64,000 nt of DNA from Eledone cirrhosa (Eukaryota; Mollusca; Cephalopoda; Octopoda; Eledonidae), in NCBI GenBank assembly GCA_964016885.1, contig OZ024743.1, positions 339,860,907 to 339,924,906 of the forward strand. The letters are read 5' to 3'. The first letter of the stretch is position 1. Every line of letters starts with the position of its first letter. Positions 28,001 through 40,000 of this stretch are shown here, piece by piece. The notes under the pieces are model-generated. The model was not told the origin of the DNA. It was given only the letters and a program-made list of their open reading frames with translations, and searched no databases. Made by a program: the position numbers and the translations under genes.

Positions 28001-31000
28001 TATATATATACTGGTGCTCTATCAAATCTAGAACAAAGTTAAAAACGGCAAATAGTTCAATTATGCTTCCAAAGGACAGATTTGTAATGTGCCAGACCAT
28101 GAAAAAGTTCAACCTTTATAAGAAATGAGTATCTTTAAGAGGTTCTGATTTTTCAGACTTGTTACAGGCCACTAAGGCAACTAACTTTTTTTTTTTTTTG
28201 TCAATAGTTTCCCATTGATTTATTGTTATTCATCTATTGATCTACAGGCACTGGTATCGCTGTGTGATTAAGAAGTTTACTTTGAAATTACTTGGTCTTA
28301 GGTTCTATTCCACTGCATGGCACTTTAGATGAATGTCATCTACTATAGCCTTCTGAGTGAATTTAGTAGATGGAAACTGTAAAGAATCTTGTGTTTGTTC
28401 TCTTTGTATTTAACATCACAACTTATATTCTTTATCATAAAATGATAATAAAACTTTGTAATACAGGTTATTAAAATCTGTTGGGTAGTTGTTGAATAGT
28501 ATTGTATAAGTAATAAACAATGAAAATTATTGAAGGGGTGAGTGAGTTTGGCATGTTGATGAAATTGTAAAGGAGTAATGTCACTATATTGTTGGTTGAT
28601 TTTAAAGTTAGTTAAATGGTGTAGACCTTGTACTTAAATTGACTTGCCAATTTAATTATATATAGCTGCACTGGACATCTCAGGTTAATGAGCAAATTAT
28701 TTATACACACGTCGTCATTGTTTTTGTGTCCAGTTTTCAATGCTGGTATGAATTGGACGCAATGTTTTGAGACAATGTTTTACACCCAGGAGCTCATTCT
28801 GACACCAGCCCTTATAACCACCACTTATGATGAGCTATTTATTTTAAGTTTTTTATATAGTTTTAATTACCCATTAAATTTAAACATATTTGGGCAATGC
28901 AACTGGTGTGGTTAATTATCATTTACAGTATAGTCTAACCCAGAAGCTCTTTCTGGCACCACCTCTTTTAGCCATCACTTATGACGAGCTATTTATTTTT
29001 ATATAGTTTTAATTACCCATTAAATTTAAACACTTGGGCAATGCAACTGGTGTGGCTAATTCTCATTTACAGTATAGTCTAACCCTTACGAGCATGGAAT
29101 GTGGACATTACATGATGATGGCTATGACGTTTTGTTTGTTTGAAAGGTCTTTTGTGTCTGATTTTAATGATGTTTCTCATAGAATTTAACAGTAGAGAAG
29201 AGAAAGAAAAGGAAGTTTATTGTTATGTGCATAATGTAATTTGATATCAGTAATTAAACAACTACATGGCTGGAATATTCCTGTTTTACATGTTGCCAGT
29301 TTCCATGTGGTTTTTCATAACTTGCTAAATGGAGACAAATAACTTTATTATCTTGGAGACAAATTCATCATCATCTGTTCTATGTCTGCTTTTCCATACT
29401 GGAATGGGTTGAACTCTGTGTGTGTGTATATATATATATATATACAGGGTTATTCAAAAAGAATGAACCGATTTCATTGCGCATTGCTTCTGTTATCAAG
29501 CATCGTCATGGAATGAGTCAGTGACCATTTGAAAGAGGAATTTTCTAAGTTTTGAATGGCTACCACAGGGGCGCTATAGTCGTGTTGTTCCTCTGGCAAC
29601 ATTCAGTTGTTTGTTTACCCTCAACAAAAGGAGTTCACGAAAATAAATTTGGTTGTCACTGTGCAGCATGCTTTTCGAAAACAATTCAACATCAATCCAC
29701 CCTCTCCTAAGAGCATTCGACGGTGGTTTCAAGAGGGTGGGTGTCTAAAAGAAAAAGTCCAGGACGACCACGAGTTTCGGAGGAACAAGTGGCGAGAATC
29801 TGTGCTGCGTTTGAGGGGAGCTCGCGGAAGTCCACAAATCAAGCTAGCCGTGAGCTTGCGATCCCTCAATCCACTATCTGGCGTGTGCTAAGAAAACATC
29901 TACATTTGAAACCATACAGACTACGCCTTGTTCAGGCACTTACCAATGATGACAAGAAGTGGATGGAATTTTGCGAATCGATGCTGGAGATGATGGAAAA
30001 CAAAACCATCATTTCACGTTTAATTTTTAGTGATGAAGCGACTTTTCACTTGAGCAGCACAGTCAATCTTCACAATGTGCGTATTTGGGGCACAGAGCAC
30101 CCACATGAAACAGTTGAGCATGAAAGAGATTCCCCTAAGGTGAACGTCTTCTGTGCTGTGTCTCAGGACAAAGTTTGTTGTCCCTTTTTCTTTGAAGGAA
30201 ACACCGTTACAGGACAAACTACCTCGATATGCTCCAAAATTTTTTCTTGTGGGGATATATAAAAAATCGCGTTTATGATCCACCACTACCCACGAACCTC
30301 GATGACCGTAAACATCGAATATGTGATATGCTGATACACGTCTGGGAGGAATTCTCTTATCGCATTGATGTTGGTGTGCTGCAGGTGGTGGCCATATTGA
30401 ACACTTGTAAGACAGGAAATAAAAGTTGATTGTGAGTAGAATACTTGTGACTTAGCTGGAGTTTTCTATTGCTTTTCCTTATTAAAATATTGCGTAATGA
30501 AATCGGTTCATTCTTTTTGAATAACCCTGTATATATATAGTATATATATATACACACACACACATGCTCACATTTTTACTCATTTATGGCCATATTTCTA
30601 TTGAAATATATTATATTTTAATTTATAAAGAATTGGGGGGTGGGATTTACTATAATTATTTCATTATTAAGATGGGATGGATTGGCAGTATCGGTAGAGG
30701 GTCAGACGCCATGCTTTCCAGCATAGTTACGTCCCTTTACGATCTGAGTTCAAATCCCGCCGAAGTTGACTTTGCCTTTCATCCTTACGGGGTTGATAAA
30801 ATAAAGTACCAGTAATGCACTGGATAATTGCTGGCCTTGTGCCTAAAGTAGAAACAATTATTAAGATGGTATATGTAACAAAAGATTCTTGTATCTATTT
30901 ATATTAGAAAATATTTACTTTAAATAGGAACTCTTTAAAATGGGCAGTTTTGTTTCATAGATTTTGGTGGCTTGGTATTAAACCAGTTAATGTAGATCTT

Positions 31001-34000
31001 AGTCCATGTCTCATTGAGTAGAGCAACTAAATTGGAAGAGTCTGTATTGCTTTTGTCAATTGAAATCATTAATAACTGACTAGACTGATCTATCTGTCAA
31101 AAACAGTATGCTGTGGGTGTGAAGAAAATATCTCAGGTGTGTACTTTGTTGGAAATACCAATTGGACATTCTTGAGAGGGGCTAAATAGTCAGCTGATTA
31201 CACATTACTACCTGCACTGTCTGGCCTACAAAATCCACTTGCTTTCTGTAGTGGGCCCTGACTGGTTATTTGCTGGCAAACACTGAATAGAACCTCATAG
31301 GATTGTTGGGGTTCTCTGATATTGCATGACCTTACACCATATGGATGTCTTGCATGACTGTGGTTAACCCTTTTCATACTATGCCTATTTAAAATTTGTT
31401 TTTAAACACCAACTTAAAAAATCATGCAGTGTCTTTCATTAGAAATATGGTAATAAAAGGGTTAAAGAGTTCACTTGGCAACTACATGGTTGCAGATTTT
31501 GATGTCACTTCTTGGCCAAACTCATGTGATTGGAATTTGGTTAATAGAGACTATGTAGAAACTTGCAAAGTGTGACGATTTCTGTTCTTGGGCAACAGAC
31601 AATCCATCACCACGTTTAATACTACCACGTATTCCTCTCATCAGATGTAGCTTCTGAAAAATCATTGGCACTGTCCACATCTGGCCTTGCCAGATGTAAA
31701 TTTCAGTTTCTCTTTTTATTTCCTGTCTTTGGTAACTCTAGAGGTGTTCAAACTTATGATAGAAAGAATCACTGTACATTAGTATACAGTTCATTAGTTA
31801 ACACAAACACAGCCTTAATGAAGGTCTACAGAATTGGGAGTTCAGAGTAGCAACAGCGACTTATAAACAGTAGTTTTTGTTCCACAACTTCATTACGTAA
31901 TGCTTTTTTTACCATTTCATCCATTTTATAGTTTCAACAAGTTTCTCAAATTTTTGTTTACTTCTGGCCATTCATGCTAGTAGTAGTATTTTGAAAGGAA
32001 GAGATTGAATAAGAGAACTTTATATGGGGATTCATGGAGTGCAAGAGCAATAAAACACAAACTAGAAATAAGATTTTAATCTTACTTAAGATTGAAAGAA
32101 AACTTATTAAGTCAGAAAAACAGTCTGCATGTGTGCATAGGGATATTTATGTATTAAAATGTTCAAATTATAAAAATTTGTTGGAAATATTTTCATAAAT
32201 AACATTAATGATGATGTAAAATAAACACTACAGATATTTTAGTACCTTATGTAGAATTTGAAGTGACCTGAATATAAAGCCCCTCCCCTAATTTACCATT
32301 AAAAAAAAAACATATTTCTCGGTTTATATATAAGTATATATGGTACACATAATGGGCTTCATGTAGTTTCCATCTACCAATTTCATTCACAAAGCTTTGG
32401 TCAGTCTGTGGTTATAGTAAATACATTTGTCCAGGATATCATCATGCAGCAGGATTATACAGCAAGTTATCTTATTGGGGTACAACAGGAGATATCTCAT
32501 GATTGGGACTTAAAAGGTTATGTGAAGTATATCTTTGCATGGTTGTGGTTTTAATGGCATGGTGATAGAGTTCAGTATATTTCTCATGATTGGTTTCTTT
32601 CTATTTATTATTGCTCTTTTGTTATACTTATCAAGCTAGGCACCTCATTCAAACTGTGTTCTTGTTAAATCAAATCTGCAAAGTTATCTTACTTTACCTG
32701 TAACATTGCACTTCAAGAAGTGCATGAATTTTACAGCATAAATTTTTTGTTCATTTTCTGTGTGAAACATTTATTTTGTAAATTCAAACTTATCTCCTTA
32801 TTCAGGTAAAAAACAGAAGAAGCGGAAAGGAAAGACCTGTAGTTTAAATGACTTTCTGGCGGATGAACCAAGTGGGTTACCTGGGGGACCAGGTAGCAAT
32901 ATTGTACGATCAAGGCAGTCAGGAAATTCTTGGGCAGAAGAAGCTGCAAGTCTAGACCTTGATGGCAAGTATATTCAGGAATAGACATTATTTTGTAAAA
33001 CATTTCATAGGAGAAAGATGTAGATTTTTTTTTTTCTTTAGTACCTTCTTAAGATTGTTTTTTGCCTTTCAAATATTGTAATGTCACATTTTCTCGATAT
33101 TTAGATGAAATTGTGACAGCATTATATCGGGTGTCAAATTTGAAGAATCCTGAAAGCTCTCAGCAATCTGAGTACAAATCCAACTGAGGACCGATAAAGA
33201 AAGTAATGGTCCAGTGTGGTGTATTGGCGGAATTATTTGAGCAATATGCAGAATGTCTTGTATCTGTTTCAGCTTTGTGCATTCCGAATTCAGATCCCAC
33301 TCTTTGTCACCAAATGATGATATAAGACTAAAGTTCTTATCATTAAAGCACCCAACAAACCTGTGATTTGCAGCAACATAGGAGACCAGCTAAAGCTTGT
33401 TGGTATAAACTGTATAGTTTATCACCAAATATTAATACATCAATGAAGTGTATGACAAAATAGTGTATATTATGTCATTTTATCTGGGTGTGTGTAAAGT
33501 CAATTTTTTTATAGTAATATTTAGTATAAAATTCAAAAGATTGCCATGATAGGCTTTATATTCATCATGGGATCCTTTTTGAGGCAATGTTTTATGGCTG
33601 GATGCTTTTCCTAGTACCAACTCTTTTGAGTCACCTTTTATGACATTAAAAAATGTCCCAAATTTCAAAATAGTCCTATATTTCTGTAGCTTGATATAAA
33701 AGTTTGATTGTAACATATGTGTTCAGCTGTGGCAGAACCACATCTAGCCAAGCTTTGTAGCTGACACTCTTATGGACACAATGAGAAAGAAAGATCAAAT
33801 ATACCTATCAACTGGAAATATCTGAAATTTGAAAGACATCAGCTTTTTTTTTTTATAACAAATCACATGACGCCCCTAGTTCTATGATACAAAGCCATTT
33901 GTTTTAGAGTGTTTATATTCATCTAAGCACATATAATGTTATGTAAGAACTTTTAATTTACACTCCAGATAATATAACTCAAGATAAATAATGATAAATT

Positions 34001-37000
34001 TGTTGAATATAATTAAAAATATAGTAATGAAAGGATTAACATTTTAGTTTCCATTTACTATTTTTGTTTATTGTGGTGTTTACCAAATATTGGATGTAGT
34101 CAGGTAGAATAATTTTTTCATGTGAACCAAAAATTTGCTTGTCTAAGTTCCTCAGAATTTCATGATGAATAGGTTGTTTTGATTTTATTTCAAGGGTATT
34201 TTCTTCTTTTAGGGAAAGATTTTGGCGATATTCCCTATAAAGCTGTTATTGACCGTTCTATGCTGCCAACAGCACCAAGGGCAGCACGAGGTCCTGATAT
34301 TAATCTTGATAGTATCCCAAAAGTGGGCCCATTTATAGCATATATTGGAAATCTACCGTATGATATCGAGCAAGACAAGGTGGCTAAATTTTTTTCGAAG
34401 CTGAAGGTAAGACTTTGAAAAAATGGATTCTTAATTTACCTATGCAGGTAATTTTTGTGATTTTTATTTCATATTAAATACATATTTAAGCATCTGATTT
34501 ACCAAATTAATTTCATTGTTAGGTATCTGAAATCATCTTGCCAGTTGACAAAGGATCACGTGGATTTGGTTATGTTCACTTCTCTGACAAAGAATCTCTT
34601 GTAGAAGCACTATCCATGAATGATGATGTAAGTTATTTGATTATTTTCCTCAGAAATATGAATTTCTTTGTCATGCTAAGTTTTATAAAAAGAAAAACTA
34701 TAAATTCTAATTATTGGCCATATGACAAGTAAATAGTAGCAGTACAGAAATAAATAATCTGGAAATTAGCATGGTCAAAACAACAGCACTCAGTGTTGTT
34801 GTATTTTTCAAATTATAAGATATCTTTATTTTGAAGAAAAAATAATCCATTAATTGAGGGTATAGTAAACTATGCTTGCCTATTTATTATAGATATACAG
34901 ATATACATTGCTTGTATATATTATATGGCAGTTGCTTGCATGTCATACAAATGCTTTACAGTATTTGTTGTGGCTCTTTACATTCTAAATTCAAATCCCA
35001 TCAAGATCAACTTTGCCTTTCATCCTTTTGGAGTTAATAAAATAAAGTACCAGTCAAGTAATGGGGTCAATTTTAATCAACTTTCCCCTTCCCATCAAAT
35101 TGTTCACCATTATTCATACTTTTAGGGTGAAATTTGTATGAGATTATTGATAAACTGCTTTATTTCTATCATGTAGCATTGTTCTTATGATTCATTTTAT
35201 AAATAACTAGCAGAATGGCCCGGTGTTGCTTGGGATTCTAAACATAGATTGTCATGTTTATCCCTCCTTTCTGAAACAGTACAGAGAAGTACGAAATAAC
35301 TCGGCCTGGGGATGGTGTCTACATTTTGTGCTTATAAAAAAAAATTTGTCGTAGATTACCAGGGGTTTAACTTAATTGGGTGCCTGAGGGTAAAATGTTA
35401 ACCCACGAAAGCCAAGACGATAGGGTTAAGTAAAAAGGCATTCAACAAACCGAACATGTATTTGTTGTGCTATGGTACAATGAAAGCAATAGTTACAGAG
35501 CAGTAAGCATGCGGGTCTGCAGTGGTGGAGAGCATGAAGGAATTTAGTTGGATACTTTTAAGGTTACATGCCCTAATGCAACCAAAATGCTTCAAAAAAT
35601 TGGTTTTTCGCCTAATGCGGTCCCTGGGGCAAAAGAGAAAACCTTTTTTGCTCAAAATACTTTAACCCTTTAGCATTCACATTAATTTTCAAATGTCATG
35701 TTTATCTGTTCACATTATTTTCAGCTAATCATACTCAAGAGGGTTATCAATTTTATTTTGTAATTTTCTTAATTTTCTATGTGCAGGCTTGAAATTTTGT
35801 CAGATGTTTAAATATCAATAATTTACAATTATATAATTTTATCTGATTTTTTTTTTGGTTAAATTTGACTTCTATGGGTAGGTGAAATTAATTAATAGGG
35901 GCATTTGAAGTATCAACCAGGTTCAAATACTGGTTTAATTTTAAATACGTTGTTTTCGGCATAATAGTTGATATATAAGGATCACTAAACCTTATATCAG
36001 TGCTCCAGTAATTCCACAGTCTTGGAAATTGTTTTATACCGAACATAATATTTATGGTAAAAAATGCTTGCATTTCCACAGCATGTCGGTTGGCATAACA
36101 TATCGGGTTTTCCTCGATTTGAAATCTGTTGTTGGACATATCGATTAATCTCTTCTGCCACAACTTCGAAGAAAGTTTGTGGTAAAAACAAAAAGAAATA
36201 ATCCAGTGCTTTAGCATCGAGAGCTAATGTGTGTTGTGGACCAGTATTTTGAATAAAATCGGGAACATATATTGGTGTGGTATTTTTCAACCACGTTGCT
36301 GTAATATCTTCAATGGCGTCCTGGAGGTCTCCTTCGTTTTCACTTTCAAAACAACAATCATCGTTGGATGAAATTTCAGAAATGTAAACATCTGATTCAT
36401 TTGAAGATAAATCACCAATATTATATTTTGTTTCTTGTTCATTCTGAATGTCGTCGTGTGTAAAACCTTCAAAGTCGGTATCACTACTTTCACAAGCCAT
36501 GTTGATACACAAAAAATCTGTTCTACTTTCAACGTTAAAAAAACACGTTGTTTTAAGTTGTTTCACTATATTAAGTGTTAATTTTATCGGTAAGGGCCTA
36601 ATCTCGAATTTTGATGACGGTATTGTTTATTTTTAGAACAATATTTTAGTGTGGGTGTTATCGGCCAGTTTCGGGCGGATTGAACAAATGAAGGGGAAAT
36701 AATTGCAGGCGGTTTGAACAATAAAGGGTTAAACGACATAAGTAATGCAAATTTTGAAGAAATAGCCTGGATTATTGTTCCGTTGTGCCTCAAAAAAGCC
36801 TTTAAAGCCTAAAATATGTGGTTTTTCGCCTAATACGGTCCCTAGGGCATTGAAAATTTGAAATATTTTTTGCTCAAAACACTCACACGGCCATAAGTAT
36901 TACATGTGTAAAGTTTGAAAAGAATCGGTTGGGTGGTTCTCGAGTTTTAGGGGGACAGACAGACAGATATTCTGTTTTAGATATATAGATAGTTTAGTGT

Positions 37001-40000
37001 TTAAAAGAATTGGTTTGTGCTCATTACTTGTGCTATCCCATAAAATAACAATATTACATGCCTGTAGATTTATTTAGTGTATAAAACTGATAAATGAACA
37101 CAGAAAAATTGCCATAATATAAAAAAAACGGGGGTTTTGGATGAATAATCATTAACTATTTATCTTTTTTCGTGTGAGTGAATGCATTGGAAGTGTCTGC
37201 CCTACAACATGGTTCCCCACCCACCCATGTATTCCTCTTCTATGTGCACCCTTGTTTAGTTTCTCTTTAACCTCTGCAAATATACATTCAACTCAGACCT
37301 CACTATGAAGCAGCACACCACTTCTACATACAGAATTTCTTTCATACAAAAAGAAAAGCTATTTATTGCCAACAGAAACTACTGCTACAGCAACTTCATT
37401 TCTTTACCCTTACTACCTGGCTTTTGCTAAAGAGATTACCTAGAATTTAGAAAGTATAAACTGCTTCTTGTGAGGCATCATTTTATGGGAGCATACTTGA
37501 CTCATTTCTTTTTAGCTTCTGCAGTCAAAGCCTATGTTTGATTGCCATGTGGCATTGCAGTTTACACAAAAGCATCATACAATCTACCCTTCATTCTAAG
37601 AGAAAGGCATTTTGTTGTTAGCAGTGGTAATAGATCTTTGAACTTCCAGCCTGTTCTTACCCTAGGTAGCAAACGCTGTCAAGCAGAAAGAGGGCATTAG
37701 TATAACCCTTGCATTTTTGTCTTTATTTTTACAAATGGATTTTTTTTATATATTTGTTTTAATGATATTTATCTTCATAGAAAATGTTGTCCAAGCACTA
37801 GATCTCTTATTTGTATGTTATTTTCAGATGCTTCACGGAAGAAAGATTCGCATTGACTTACCAGGAAACACGGGTAAGTGAAATGATTGTGAATTCTGTA
37901 TTTGTCCTTTGCTACATCAACTAGCTGCCCTTGAAACATTCAAAATGTTAGTGTTATTTTGGATAGCGCTCTAATAGGCTTTCACAAAATTTCCATCTAC
38001 CAAATTTTTAAGGGTATGATAGACCTTTCCCAAAGTGTCACATAGGCAAATCAAGCCCAAAGCCATGTAGTTATAAAACTAACATCTTAACTATACACCC
38101 ACATGTGCCCATATCTTGACATATGGTCAAAAGCCCATAGTATAAGCTAAGCTAAAATTCACAGATAATTGAATTACTTTTGATATCTATACTTGATTTC
38201 AGATTCATATTTAGATTAGTTGTATGTGCATTATCAGATCTTTCATGAAAGGATTATTATTTTGTGTCCTACAAATTTAGTTATGCATAAATTATCGCAA
38301 CAGATTTTAACAGTTGCAATGTACTTCCTATTGCAATTTAATTCTTAAGTGTGGGTGCATATGTGGTACCTAGATTATAATTGCATGCTTAAAGACAAAT
38401 CTAAACCTATTTATCCTACTTTCTTTGTTGAAATTTAGTATTCAAAGTTTTTCTTTCTTTTAAGATCGTGATGTTAGACGAGGTGGGATGCATGACCACT
38501 TTGATCGAACGGATACCGACTGGAGACGTCCTCGAGGTTAGTTTCTACGCTTTTAATCTCTTTTTGCAAATTTGTAAAATAAAATTCTGGTCATTTTGGT
38601 TAATCCTACTACAAAATATTTGTTCATAATCATTTGGATAAACTGAAACAAATCTATAAAATTGAACTAATATATTAATTAATTGTTATATTCAGCTAAG
38701 CATATTTAATGTTAATTTTATTATACATTTTCATTCGATAGTATTGTTCAACTAGTTCTCATCTTAACATCTTTTTTCTCTCTATCCATTTCAAAACAAC
38801 TTTAATGAATCAAGTTATCTATAGTATTGTTTCAGTTGTGTGTATCTTGCTAATGGTCTTACAAAAATCTAGGTTTATCTTGTTTTATTATCAAAATACT
38901 TGTTGCTTTACATAATACTATTTGCATTTCTGTTTTTCAGATGAGGATGATGAAGGTGGTGGTGGTAGAGGTTTTGATCGTGGCAGAGACCAATACGGTG
39001 ATAGGGATCGATTTGGTGATCGAGACAGAGAACGTGGATTTGCCAATGCTGCTCCTGAAACTGGGCGTTGGGAAAGATCTGGTCCAGCGGAGAGGAGTGA
39101 CCGGAATGAACGATATTCTGCTGCACCTTCTGATACATGGGATCGGGGAGTGACAGTTGATAGATCTTCTAGTGATCGATGGGGTGACCGTGATAGAGGA
39201 TTTGGTGATCGTGAGAGAGGTTATGGTGGTGATCGTGAGAGAGGATATGGTGGTGATCGTGAGAGGGGATATGGTGGTGATCGCTATGGAGAACAGGGAT
39301 ATGAGCGGGGTTATGGCAGTCGTTATGGCAGTCGTGAGGGTGGAGGTGAGTATTTTTCTTATTTATTTTGACTGTTTCTATACAAAATCACTGGGAAAAA
39401 TCCAAAGCTTAATGATTCCTAAATAATGTTAAATAATTATAAGAATAGAAAATTGTAAACAAGAAAAGAAAATTTTGATATCCTCTATTCTGCCTCATGA
39501 ATTCATTCTACAACTGCAGCCATTTCTCTTCTAAAAAAAGATACAGGTTAATTTTCTGGGCTCCGTGACAAGTTTCATACTCATTATGGATTCTTTCTGA
39601 AGCAATGCTTTTTCTAGCACCGACCCTTTTATTTGCCACTTATGACTTATAGGGTTACAGTGTACTTTTCAAACTGGATATATACAGCATCTTTCTAATG
39701 TAATCATAAATTTTTCTGCTTTCCCTGCTAGCAATGGTTAGACGAACTGTCACAGACTAAGCCAATATTTATTCAGTGCTACTGACCTCTCAGAAGAGCT
39801 GGGGGCCAGCATCTTGTTTTCATGCGTACTTGTGTTCTACTGAGTGCATTTTATTCTGGTACCAGCAGTCACGTCTTTGACACAACTGAAGAGTCTTCTC
39901 AACTCTCAGGTTGGCAAATTTTCTACAACTTGATGCCCTTCCAACCACTTTACAGAGTGTACTGGATGCGATTTATTGCACCCAGTGCACAACTGGAGTT

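Larger units (their letters stand above)
29445..30529 (+). mobile_element. Tc1/mariner-superfamily transposon, internally deleted
   Basis: 1085 bp flanked by TA. The terminal inverted repeats are 39 bp (29445-29483 and 30491-30529) with one mismatch, starting CAGGGTTATTCAAAAAGAAT. Inside is a plus-strand transposase relic: PSPKSIRRWFQE (29607..29891 frame), then after a frameshift KSPGRPRVSEEQVARICAAF, IPQSTIWRVLRKHLHLKPYR, FSDEATFHLS with the first catalytic Asp (29723..30262), then MLQN joined directly to FFLWGYIKNRVYDPPLPTNL (30229..30429). The stretch that should carry the second and third catalytic acids is missing. It may still be mobilised in trans. Confidence 0.88.
25013..32805 (+). 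other. eIF4B intron 1
   Basis: 7.8 kb. The first 3.2 kb (to about 28200) contains no SINE, LINE tail or transposon that I could recognise, unlike the rest of the window. After that come a D-type SINE, a 154-bp tandem duplication, a Tc1/mariner-like element, a B-type SINE and a short TTAA-flanked MITE. Confidence 0.65.
34628..37827 (+). other. eIF4B intron 4
   Basis: 3.2 kb. Contains a degraded B SINE (34930-35090), an unclassified repeat (35206-36991) split by a piggyBac element, and a minus-strand LINE scrap (37490-37690). Confidence 0.65.

Noticed and set aside
32731..33003. Minus-strand 90-codon ORF
   Set aside because: Antisense to eIF4B exon 2 and its flanks.
36584..36793. Minus-strand ORF spanning the right edge of the piggyBac at 35666-36728
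   Set aside because: It crosses the TTAA insertion boundary, so it is a chance fusion of two unrelated repeats.
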